A stretch of DNA of 45,637 nucleotides from an uncultured Acetobacteraceae bacterium (GTDB lineage Bacteria; Pseudomonadota; Alphaproteobacteria; Acetobacterales; Acetobacteraceae): positions 11,290-56,926 of the forward strand of contig CALMVI010000050.1 of assembly GCA_937873095.1 (NCBI GenBank), in the 5' to 3' direction. The position numbers and the translations under genes are program-made. Positions within the stretch are counted from its first letter, which is position 1, and each line of letters begins with the position of its first letter. A model generated the notes under the pieces. That model was not told the origin of the DNA. It searched no databases and saw only the letters and a program-made list of their open reading frames with translations. Positions 33,831 through 41,539 of the stretch are shown in pieces.

Positions 33831-36134
33831 GTGACACCGTCCGGACGCCGCTGGCTTGTGCTGCTGCTCTCGGCCCCTGTCATCGCGGCCTCAGTGGTCG
33901 CCCTGGCCCTCTGGCTGACCCTGCCGCCTGCGCGCAGCACGCTGCATCTGGCCGGCCTCTCCGCCCCTGTCGACGTGACGCTCGACGGCTGGGGCGTGCC
34001 GCGCATCCACGCCATGACCGAGGCCGATGCAGCCGCGGCGCTGGGCTACCTGCATGCGCGCGACCGCATGTTCCAGATGGAGCTGATGCGCCGCCAGGCC
34101 TCCGGCAGGCTGGCGGAGATCGCCGGGCCGCGCGCGTTGCCGCTGGACCGCATGGCCCGCATCCTCGGCGAGCGAAGGCATGCCGAGCGATCCTACGCCG
34201 GCCTGCCCGCCGACGTGAGATCCGTGCTGGCCGCCTACAGCGCGGGGGTGAACGCCTGGACCCGCGAGCGGGGCCGTATGGCGGCGCCGGAGTTCCTCGC
34301 ACTCGGCGCGCCGGAGCCGTGGACGCCGGTCGACTGCCTGCTGTGGAGCGAGACGGTCTCGCTGTGGCTGTCGGACAATTTCCGCACCGAGATGGCGCGC
34401 GCGGCCCTGAAGGGGAAGCTCGCGCCCGCGCGCATCCTGGAGCTCTGGCCGCCGACCGACGGCACGCCGGCGCCGGACAGCACCACACCGGCAGTCCAGC
34501 AAGGCCTGCTCGACGAGCTGCCGAGCTTCCCCGGCGCGTTCACCCTGCCCGCGCAGGCGTCCAACGCCTGGGCCGTCGATGGCCGGCACACGGCCACTGG
34601 AGCGCCGCTGCTCGCGGGCGACCCGCATCTGGCGCTGGGCTTCCCGGCACTTTGGTACCTCGCCAGGATCGAGACGCCGACCGGCGTGCTCGCCGGTGCG
34701 ACCGCACCCGGCGTGCCGTTCCTGGTGATCGGCCGCAACGCCCGCATCGCCTGGAGCTTCACCACCACCGGCATCGACACCCAGGACGTGTTCGTCGAAA
34801 CCGAGCTGCCCGGCGGCAACTACGCGACACCCGAAGGGCCGCGCGCGTTCGAGACGCGCCGCGAGGTGATCCACGTGCGCGGCGCGGACGACGTGGTGCT
34901 GACGGTGCGCGCGACCCGGCACGGCCCGGTGATCAGCGACCCCCTGCCCGGCGAGCGGGGCAGGCCCGCCGGCCCTGTGCTGGCCGTCGCGATGGCGGGG
35001 CTGCAGCTCGGCAGCCCGGCGCCGGGGCTGTTCGCGCTCAACCACGCGCGCGACGTGGCGGGCGCCGGCCGGGCAGCCGCGATGATGACCGCGCCGATGC
35101 AGAACCTGACCGTCGCCGATCCCGACGGCATCGCGCTGTTCACCACCGGGCAGGTGCCGCTGCGGCGCGCGGGCGACGGCAGCGCGCCGGTCGACGGGGC
35201 GGACGGGCTGCATGACTGGACGGGCTTTGCCGGCGGCTACGCGCTGCCTCATTTCGTCAACCCGCCGGCGGGCACGCTGGAGAACGCCAACGAACGCACA
35301 GCGCCGGCGGGGTTCGCGCCCTATCTCGGCCGGGACTTCCCGGCGCCGATCAGGGCGCGGCGTATCCACGACGTGCTGGCGGCCAGGCCGGTTTTCTCAG
35401 CCGCCGATTTCGCGGCGATGCAGCACGACGATGTCAGCGTGTTCGCCCGCGACCTGCTGCCGGTGCTGCGCAGCCTGCCGCCGCAGGCCGGCACCGCGGG
35501 GCAGTCGCTGCTGCTGCTGCAGGGCTGGGACGGCAGCATGGCGCGCGACCGGCCCGAACCGCTGATCTTCAACGCGGCGATGCAGCGCTTCGTGGCCGAG
35601 ACGCTGGCCGCCAGCCACGTGCCCGAGGCGGAGTCCGGGCCCTGGGAGGGTTTTGCCGAATGGCTGCTGACGCCGGCGGGAGACGCCTGGTGCGAGGGGG
35701 GCTGCCGGCCGGCGCTGGCGTCGGCGTTCCGCCGCGCGGCCGACGCCCTTGCCGCGTCGTACGGGCCGGATCCAGTGGCCTGGCGCTGGGGTGCGGTGCA
35801 CCGCGCCGTGTTCGCCCATCCCCTGCTGGGCGACCTGCCGGCGGTGGGTCGGCTCGCCTCGCGGCGGGTGGAGGTGGACGGCGACGACACCACCCTGCTG
35901 CGCGGCGGCAACGGCAGGCTGGGAGAGTTCGCGGCCCTGCACGGCGCGGCCTATCGCGGCGTCTACGACCTGGCCGAGCTGGACCGCAGCCGGTTCGTGG
36001 TGGCCCCTGGACAGTCGGGCAACCTGCTCAGCGCGCATGCGTGGGACATGCTGCCGCTCTGGGCGGAGGGCCGGACCATCACCATACCTGCCATGCCGGA
36101 CAGGGTGTCCGGCACCGTGCGGCTGGAGCCGTGA
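33831..36134 (+). CDS. Penicillin-acylase family Ntn hydrolase
   Basis: A 767-residue precursor of an N-terminal-nucleophile amidase. The N-terminus has a membrane segment or signal anchor (about 8-30), placing it in the periplasm. The alpha-chain region has LGYLHARDRMFQMELMRR. The expected self-cleavage site precedes S244 in SNAWAVDGRHT, the nucleophile of the beta chain. NANERTAP near residue 485 fits the downstream active-site Asn region. Natural substrates of such enzymes include beta-lactams, acyl-homoserine lactones and other N-acyl compounds and cannot be told here. The start is GTG 33831. Confidence 0.9.
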   Translation: MTPSGRRWLVLLLSAPVIAASVVALALWLTLPPARSTLHLAGLSAPVDVTLDGWGVPRIHAMTEADAAAALGYLHARDRMFQMELMRRQASGRLAEIAGPRALPLDRMARILGERRHAERSYAGLPADVRSVLAAYSAGVNAWTRERGRMAAPEFLALGAPEPWTPVDCLLWSETVSLWLSDNFRTEMARAALKGKLAPARILELWPPTDGTPAPDSTTPAVQQGLLDELPSFPGAFTLPAQASNAWAVDGRHTATGAPLLAGDPHLALGFPALWYLARIETPTGVLAGATAPGVPFLVIGRNARIAWSFTTTGIDTQDVFVETELPGGNYATPEGPRAFETRREVIHVRGADDVVLTVRATRHGPVISDPLPGERGRPAGPVLAVAMAGLQLGSPAPGLFALNHARDVAGAGRAAAMMTAPMQNLTVADPDGIALFTTGQVPLRRAGDGSAPVDGADGLHDWTGFAGGYALPHFVNPPAGTLENANERTAPAGFAPYLGRDFPAPIRARRIHDVLAARPVFSAADFAAMQHDDVSVFARDLLPVLRSLPPQAGTAGQSLLLLQGWDGSMARDRPEPLIFNAAMQRFVAETLAASHVPEAESGPWEGFAEWLLTPAGDAWCEGGCRPALASAFRRAADALAASYGPDPVAWRWGAVHRAVFAHPLLGDLPAVGRLASRRVEVDGDDTTLLRGGNGRLGEFAALHGAAYRGVYDLAELDRSRFVVAPGQSGNLLSAHAWDMLPLWAEGRTITIPAMPDRVSGTVRLEP

Positions 36135-36199
36135 TCGAAGGTTCTTCCCACGGCACGGGTTTAACCTGCATGATGCGGGCATAAGCGTTCGAAGCACGG

Positions 36200-36988
36200 A
36201 TGACGTACAAGCCGCCACGCAGGCCTCATTTCTTCTACACCACGGCGCCCCTGCCCTGCCCCTACGTGCCGGGCCGGGTTGAGCGCAAGGTGGTGACCGA
36301 GATCACGGGACCCGACTCGGACACGCTGCACGACCGGCTGTCGCGCGCCGGCTTCCGCCGCAGCCACAACATCGCCTACGCGCCGGTCTGCCCCAACTGC
36401 TCGGCCTGCGTGCCGATCCGCATCGACACGCGCGTGTTCGAACCCGACCGCTCGCTCAAGCGCGTGGCCCGCGCCAACGAGGCGACCGAGGGTTTCGAGG
36501 TGCCGGCGCGCGCGACCGCCGAGCAGTTCGGCCTGTTCCAGCGCTACCAGCAGGCGCGGCACGGCGACGGCGACATGGCGACGATGAGTTTCTACGACTA
36601 CCGCGCCATGGTGGAGGACACCCCGATCGAGACCATGGTGGTGGAGTTCCGCGACGCCGACGACCGGCTGGTGGGCGCGTGCCTGGCAGACCGGCTGGGC
36701 GACGGGCTCTCGGCGGTCTACAGCTTCTTCGCGCCCGAGCTGTCCAAGCGGTCGCTCGGCACCTACGCCATATTGTGGCTGGTGGAGCGTGCAAGGCTGA
36801 TGGGGCTGCCCTACGTCTATCTCGGCTACTGGGTGCCGGAGAGCCAGAAGATGGCCTACAAGGCGCGCTTCCGGCCGAGCGAGATCCTGGCCGGCGGAAG
36901 CTGGCGCATGCTGACCGACGCCGATCTCGGCGTGCATGACGACCGTGCGGGCACGCTGCTGGTGCCGGAAGTGGCCGATCTGGGGTGA
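36200..36988 (+). CDS. bpt: Aspartate/glutamate leucyltransferase (Bpt; arginyl-transferase family)
   Basis: A 262-residue aminoacyl-tRNA-protein transferase that adds leucine to N-terminal Asp or Glu and so feeds proteins to the ClpAP N-degron pathway. The N-terminal ATE domain has PCPYVPGRVERK and VCPNCSACVPIRI with the conserved cysteines. The C-terminal GNAT-like domain has AVYSFFAPELSKRSLGTYAILW and YLGYWVPESQKMAYKARFRP. The bacterial Bpt type is inferred from length and motifs. It is followed at once by a palindromic repeat element. Confidence 0.93.
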   Translation: MTYKPPRRPHFFYTTAPLPCPYVPGRVERKVVTEITGPDSDTLHDRLSRAGFRRSHNIAYAPVCPNCSACVPIRIDTRVFEPDRSLKRVARANEATEGFEVPARATAEQFGLFQRYQQARHGDGDMATMSFYDYRAMVEDTPIETMVVEFRDADDRLVGACLADRLGDGLSAVYSFFAPELSKRSLGTYAILWLVERARLMGLPYVYLGYWVPESQKMAYKARFRPSEILAGGSWRMLTDADLGVHDDRAGTLLVPEVADLG

Positions 36989-36990
36989 AG

Positions 36991-37097
36991 GCCAGGGGCG
37001 CTGCCCCTGGACCCCGCTGGGGTTTGAAACCCCAGACCCCCAAATGAGGATTTCAAAGGCTCGCCTTTGATGGGGTCCAGGGGCAAACGCCCCTGGC
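36991..37097. repeat. MITE-like palindromic repeat between bpt and hddC-gmhB
   Basis: A 107-bp element fills the gap between two convergent genes. Its ends are inverted repeats of about 25 bases: GCCAGGGGCGCTGCCCCTGG plus ACCCC at 36991-37015, and the complement at 37072-37097. Each end is itself a hairpin. The middle holds GGGGTTTGAAACCCC and AAAGGCTCGCCTTT palindromes. The right half (37048-37097) is nearly identical, in the opposite orientation, to 4043-4091. It may terminate transcription from both sides. Confidence 0.85.
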
Positions 37098-37106
37098 TTT
37101 CTATTT

Positions 37107-38336
37107 TCAGGCCAAGAGCGGCCTGACGAACTCCAGCAGGTTGCCGCCCCGGAACAGGTGCCCGGCCACACCGGCGCGTTCGGCCGCCTGCATGTCGGTC
37201 TCCTTGTCGCCGATCATCAGGCAGCGCCGCGGGTCGAGCTCCCAGCTGCGCATCAGGTCCAGCAGCATGCCTGGGGCAGGCTTGCGCCAGTCGCTGTCGC
37301 GGCGATAGGCGTCGATGCGGGCTTCGGTGTGGTACGGGCAGTGACGCCAGTCGTCGAGCGTGCCGCCGCAGCGGCGCAGCTCGTCGGCCAGCCATCGCTG
37401 CAGCGCGTCGAGCTCGGGCTCGCCGTACAGGCCGTGCGCGATGCCCGCCTGGTTGGTGACGACGAACACGTGCCAGCCATGCGAGGTCGCCAGCGCCACC
37501 GCCTCGCGCGCGCCGTCGACCCACTCCCAGCGGTCCAGGCTGCCGACATAGCCGTGGTCGACGTTCAGCACGCCGTCCCGGTCCAGGAACAGCGCCGGCC
37601 GGTCCAGGCAGGCGGCCAGCTCCCTTCGCGCATGGGCAAGGTCGTCAGGGACGCCGATGTCGACGAACCAGCCGTGCTGGCGGGTGGCGCGCAGCGTGCC
37701 CTGCTGCGCCAGAGGGGCGAGCAGGTCGCGCTCCAGCGAGCAGGACGCGGTCAGCCGGTCCAGCACGCGGCGGTCCAGGGCGTAGATGCCGGCGTTGATC
37801 AGGCCAGGGCCGGCAGCCGCGCTCGCCGGCCGTTCGTTGAAGGCGGTGACCCGGTCCGCGTCGAGCGCGACCGTGCCGTAGCGGGAGGCGTCCGGCACCT
37901 CGCGCACCACCAGGCGGCCGAGCACCTCGCCCGCGTCACGGGCGAAGTCGGCGAGCAGGGCCGCCAGGTTGCAGTCGAACAGCGAGTCGCCGTTGCACAG
38001 CAGGAAGCTGTCGTCCAGCAGGTGCGCGGCGTGGAACAGGGCGCCGCCGGTGCCGGCGCGCTGCGGCTCCTCGGAAAAGCGGACGCGGACGCGCTTCGGC
38101 AGCGCATCGGCGGCGCCCAGCACCGCGTCTTCCACCGCACGGGGCAGATGGCCGGTGAGGATGACGAAATCCTGGACGCCGAAGCGGAGCATCTCGCGCA
38201 TCAGCCAGGCGATGAACGGGCGGCGCGCCACCTCCAGCACCGGCTTCGGCGTGTCGGCCGCGATGTCGCCCAGCCGTGTCGCCAGGCCGCCGGCCAGGAT
38301 CGCGCATTGCCGGATGGTGGCCGGGCGGGCGGTCAT
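37107..38336 (-). CDS. Fused heptose-1-phosphate nucleotidyltransferase and GmhB phosphatase
   Basis: A 409-residue two-domain enzyme. Residues about 9-240 are a sugar-nucleotidyltransferase (CAILAGGLATRLGDIAADTP, then KPVLEV; NGDSLFD; INAGIYALDR), best matching HddC, which makes GDP-D-glycero-alpha-D-manno-heptose. Residues about 245-409 are a HAD-IIIA phosphatase (ALFLDRDGVLNVDHGYVG, VVTNQAGIAHGLY, KPAPGMLLDLM, MIGDKETDMQAAERAG) like GmhB, which removes the 7-phosphate of heptose 1,7-bisphosphate. Fusion puts consecutive pathway steps in one chain. ATG 38336 overlaps the gmhA stop as ATGA. The nucleotide used (GTP or another) is inferred from context. Confidence 0.88.
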   Translation of the reverse strand: MTARPATIRQCAILAGGLATRLGDIAADTPKPVLEVARRPFIAWLMREMLRFGVQDFVILTGHLPRAVEDAVLGAADALPKRVRVRFSEEPQRAGTGGALFHAAHLLDDSFLLCNGDSLFDCNLAALLADFARDAGEVLGRLVVREVPDASRYGTVALDADRVTAFNERPASAAAGPGLINAGIYALDRRVLDRLTASCSLERDLLAPLAQQGTLRATRQHGWFVDIGVPDDLAHARRELAACLDRPALFLDRDGVLNVDHGYVGSLDRWEWVDGAREAVALATSHGWHVFVVTNQAGIAHGLYGEPELDALQRWLADELRRCGGTLDDWRHCPYHTEARIDAYRRDSDWRKPAPGMLLDLMRSWELDPRRCLMIGDKETDMQAAERAGVAGHLFRGGNLLEFVRPLLA

Positions 38337-38920
38337 CCGGGCCCGTCCGCGAACATCGCGTGCTCCACTTCGGCCAGCACGGCGTGCGCGGCGACCATGT
38401 GCAGCTGCTGCACCACCTGCGCGTGGCTGCTGGGCGCGCGGAACAGATGGTCGAAACGCCCCGCCATCGCTCCGCCGTCGCGGCCGGCGAAGCCGAGCGT
38501 GGTCATGCCCCGGTCGTGCGCCGCCTGGCCCGCTTCCAGCAGGTTGGCCGAGTTGCCGGACGTGGAGAACCCCCAGAACACGTCGCCGTCGCGCCCGAGT
38601 GCTGCGACCTGGCGGGCGAACACGCTCGCAAAACCGTAATCGTTGCCGCAGGCGGTCAGGATGGGGCCGCTTTCGGTCAGGGCGAGTGCGGCCAGCGGCG
38701 CCCGGTCGAACAGTAGGCGGCTGACGAACTCGGCGGCGATGTGCTGCGCGTCCGCGGCACTGCCGCCGTTGCCGGCCAGCAGCAGCTTGCCGCCCGCCCG
38801 CAGGACCGCCGCGATTTGGGCCGCCATGCCGTGCAGGACGCCGTTGGCCTCGCCGTCCGCCGCCAGCCGGGCAGCACTCTCGGCCGACATGGCGAGGTGG
38901 GTTAAGAGTAAACTAGGCAT
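38333..38920 (-). CDS. gmhA: Sedoheptulose-7-phosphate isomerase
   Basis: Isomerises sedoheptulose 7-phosphate to D-glycero-D-manno-heptose 7-phosphate, the first heptose step. The SIS-domain motifs are GNGGSAADAQHIAAEFVSRL and STSGNSANLLEA. The C-terminal helix SSHAQVVQQLHMVAAHAVLAEVE carries the conserved metal/active-site Gln, His and Glu pattern. At 195 residues it is complete. It is upstream of and coupled to the hddC-gmhB fusion and divergent from hddA, so the 65-base gap 38921-38985 should carry both promoters; I see no definite boxes. Confidence 0.93.
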   Translation of the reverse strand: MPSLLLTHLAMSAESAARLAADGEANGVLHGMAAQIAAVLRAGGKLLLAGNGGSAADAQHIAAEFVSRLLFDRAPLAALALTESGPILTACGNDYGFASVFARQVAALGRDGDVFWGFSTSGNSANLLEAGQAAHDRGMTTLGFAGRDGGAMAGRFDHLFRAPSSHAQVVQQLHMVAAHAVLAEVEHAMFADGPG

Positions 38921-38985
38921 TAACCCCCCTGTGCCCTAATCGGGGATGACTGCCAAGTCAGGACCGGGTAGGCAACGATTTCGCC

Positions 38986-40077
38986 ATGGACACGCATCAC
39001 GAACCCTCGTCGCAGACGACCGACCATGCCGGCCGGCGCCGTGCGGTGGTGCGCGCGCGCGCGCCGCTGCGGCTGGGGCTTGCGGGCGGCGGGACCGACC
39101 TGCTGAGCTATTCCAGCCAGCATGGCGGGGCGGTGCTGAACGCCACGATCGACAGGTTCGCCTTCGCATCGATCCGCGCGCGTGACGACGGGCGCGTGTA
39201 TTTCGAAGCCTGCGACCTCGGCCGCGAGGAGGTGCACGCCGCGGCAGCTTCCCTGCCCGCGAGCACCCTGCTGCTGCATCGCGGCGTGTACGAGCGCATG
39301 GTGCGCGACCATAACGGCGGCGCGCCGCTGCCGGTCAGCGTGACCACCGCCGTGGACGCGCCCATGGGGTCGGGCCTGGGGTCGTCCTCGGCGCTGGTGG
39401 TGGCGCTGATCGAGGCGTATCGCGCCTATCTCGACCTGCCGCTGGCGCGCTACGACGTGGCCCATCTGGCCTACGAGATCGAGCGGGTGGATCTGGGCCT
39501 GGCGGGCGGACGCCAGGACCAGTATTCGGCGGCGTTCGGCGGGCTCAACTTCCTGGAATTCCTGCGCGATGGGGAGGTGATCGTTAACCCCCTGCGGTTT
39601 TCCGAGGGTGTCGCACTGGAACTCGAAAGTTCGCTCGTCGTCAGCTTTTCGGGACAGTCGCGGTCTTCGGACGCGATCATCCGGCAGCAGACGAGCGGGG
39701 TGGACGCGCACTCGGCCGAGGTGATGGACGCCATGCACCAGTTGCGCCAGGACGCGGTCGACATGAAACGGGCCATCCTGCTGGGCGACATCCCTGCCGT
39801 GGCAGCCCTGCTGGAGCGGTCGTGGCTGGCCAAGAAGCGCACCGCGCCGGGAGTGACGAACGCCACGATCGAGCGGCTGGAAGGCATGGCGAGGGACGCG
39901 GGCGCCATCGGCGCCAAGGTGTCGGGGGCAGGCGGCGGCGGGTTCATGATGTTCGTCGTGCCGACCGAGCGGCGCTACCGGCTGATCAGCGCGCTCAACG
40001 AGTTCGGTGCGATGGCCTACCCCGTAAAGTTCACCGAGCGGGGGAGCGAGACGTGGTCCCTGCGCGCGCAGCGCTAG
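38986..40077 (+). CDS. hddA: D-glycero-alpha-D-manno-heptose 7-phosphate kinase
   Basis: A 363-residue GHMP-superfamily kinase that phosphorylates C1 of D-glycero-D-manno-heptose 7-phosphate in the alpha (GDP-heptose) branch. Motifs are RAPLRLGLAGGGTDLLSY near the N-terminus, the ATP-binding loop PMGSGLGSSSALV (126-138) and the C-terminal AKVSGAGGGGFMMF. The alpha-anomer assignment follows from similarity to HddA and the linked hddC domain. RfaE (HldE) would be expected for ADP-heptose. It is divergent from gmhA. The stop codon is part of the element at 40074-40180. Confidence 0.88.
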   Translation: MDTHHEPSSQTTDHAGRRRAVVRARAPLRLGLAGGGTDLLSYSSQHGGAVLNATIDRFAFASIRARDDGRVYFEACDLGREEVHAAAASLPASTLLLHRGVYERMVRDHNGGAPLPVSVTTAVDAPMGSGLGSSSALVVALIEAYRAYLDLPLARYDVAHLAYEIERVDLGLAGGRQDQYSAAFGGLNFLEFLRDGEVIVNPLRFSEGVALELESSLVVSFSGQSRSSDAIIRQQTSGVDAHSAEVMDAMHQLRQDAVDMKRAILLGDIPAVAALLERSWLAKKRTAPGVTNATIERLEGMARDAGAIGAKVSGAGGGGFMMFVVPTERRYRLISALNEFGAMAYPVKFTERGSETWSLRAQR

Positions 40078-40180
40078 AGCCTGATCGCTTCAGGTGGCCG
40101 AAGCGATCAGGCTCTAGCTCTTTGTTTTGGCGAGCATTTTCATCGTGGTTGAAGGTCAACCTGAAGCGATCATGCTGTAG
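40074..40180. repeat. MITE-like element with terminal inverted repeats after hddA
   Basis: A 107-bp element. Its left 18-bp arm, CTAGAGCCTGATCGCTTC (40074-40091), pairs perfectly with 40100-40117. The right end 40159-40180 is the complement of the first 22 bases with two mismatches. Between them is A/T-rich sequence with no ORF. It includes the hddA stop codon. The strong left hairpin could also end hddA transcription. No transposase is nearby, so it would be non-autonomous if mobile. Confidence 0.8.
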
Positions 40181-40201
40181 GCGTTCGACGGGAGCGCCCG
40201 C

Positions 40202-41395
40202 ATGCCTGACCTGATCTTCATCAGCCACCGCATCCCCTGGCCGCTGAACAAGGGGGAGAAGATACGCGGCTGGAACCTGATCCAGCACATGCGCGCGCTC
40301 GGCTACTCGGTTCACCTCGGCTGCGTCGTCGACGATCCGGCGGACATGGAGCATGTCGGCCGCCTGCGCGAGGTTTGCGCCAGCGTCGGCGCGTTCCCGA
40401 TCGACAAGCGCCGCCAGAAATACCGCGCGCTGCTGCACGCCCGCCCCGGCCGGCCGTTGATGCCCAGCTTCTACTTCGCGCCGGCGCTGCAACGCTGGGT
40501 GGACGACACGGCCGCACGGGTGAGGATGGAGGTCGTCTACATCTACTCGGTCGCCATGGCGCCCTATGCGGCGCGTCTGGGGCAAGGCCGCAAGATCCTC
40601 GACGCGCAGGACATCGACTCGGAGAAATGGGCCGAATACGCCACCAAGGCAGCGTTTCCCATGCGCCTGGTCTGGGCGCGCGAGGCGCGCACGCTGCTCG
40701 CCTACGAACGCCAGGCGGCCCGGGCCTGCGCGCTGACGTTCTTCGTCTCCGAGCCAGAGGCCAGCCGTTTCCGGCAGCTGGCGCCGGAGACGGCGGACCG
40801 CGTCGTTGCGGTCGAGAACGGGGTGGATCTGAGCCGGTTCTCGCCCGGCGACCGTTACGACTGGCCGTTCGGCGATCCGGGTCCGTGCCTGGTGTTCACC
40901 GGCAACATGGATTACTGGCCCAATGCCGACGCGGTGACCTGGTTCGCCCGCGAGGCGATGCCGCTGCTGCGAAGCCGGATACCCGGGCTGCGGTTCTGGA
41001 TCGTGGGCGCCAATCCCGGCCAGGACGTGCGCGGGCTGGCGTCCCTGCCCGGCGTTCACGTGACCGGACGCGTGGACGACGTGCGTCCCTATGTCGCGCA
41101 TGCCGCCGTGATCGTCTGCCCGCTCCGCATCGCGCGCGGGATACAGAACAAGGTGCTCGAGGGCATGGCGATGGGGCGGCCGGTCGTGGCCTCGCCGGCG
41201 GCCTTCGAGGGCGTGCGGGCCGAGCGGGACAGAGACCTGCTGATGGCCGAGGGGGCGGCAGGCCTCGCCGATGCAATCTGCGCGGTGCTGGACGGCAGAC
41301 ACCCCGGGCTGGGGCAGGCCGGGCGACAGGCGATGGAGCGGGGCTACGCCTGGGACGCGGTATTGGCCAGGCTGGACGACTACCTGAAGGGGTGA
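40202..41395 (+). CDS. TIGR03087-type (XrtA/EPS-associated) glycosyltransferase
   Basis: A 397-residue GT-B-fold glycosyltransferase. The N-terminus LIFISHRIPWPLNKGEKIRGW and the following HLGCVVDDPADMEHV match the sugar transferase family linked to exosortase/EPS loci. The C-terminal donor-binding half has CLVFTGNMDYWPNADAVTWF, CPLRIARGIQNKVLEGMAMGRPVVAS and the GT4-like glutamates. It is cytoplasmic or membrane-associated. The ATG at 40202 follows directly after the repeat element. No exosortase gene is visible, so the link to a PEP-CTERM system is not shown here. Confidence 0.85.
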   Translation: MPDLIFISHRIPWPLNKGEKIRGWNLIQHMRALGYSVHLGCVVDDPADMEHVGRLREVCASVGAFPIDKRRQKYRALLHARPGRPLMPSFYFAPALQRWVDDTAARVRMEVVYIYSVAMAPYAARLGQGRKILDAQDIDSEKWAEYATKAAFPMRLVWAREARTLLAYERQAARACALTFFVSEPEASRFRQLAPETADRVVAVENGVDLSRFSPGDRYDWPFGDPGPCLVFTGNMDYWPNADAVTWFAREAMPLLRSRIPGLRFWIVGANPGQDVRGLASLPGVHVTGRVDDVRPYVAHAAVIVCPLRIARGIQNKVLEGMAMGRPVVASPAAFEGVRAERDRDLLMAEGAAGLADAICAVLDGRHPGLGQAGRQAMERGYAWDAVLARLDDYLKG

Positions 41396-41539
41396 AGGAC
41401 GTCATAGGCGATCTACCGGCAGGCGATGGTCGGGCGTATATGGCGAAGGATCGCGCCGGTTTTCGGGTCGCGCACATCCCATTGGTCGATGACCTTGAGG
41501 CCGCTTGCATCAAAGCACGCTTACGGGTGGCGGCCGCGT

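Noticed and set aside
36991-37097. CRISPR-like array
   Set aside because: The repeats are inverted, not direct with unique spacers, and no cas genes are present.
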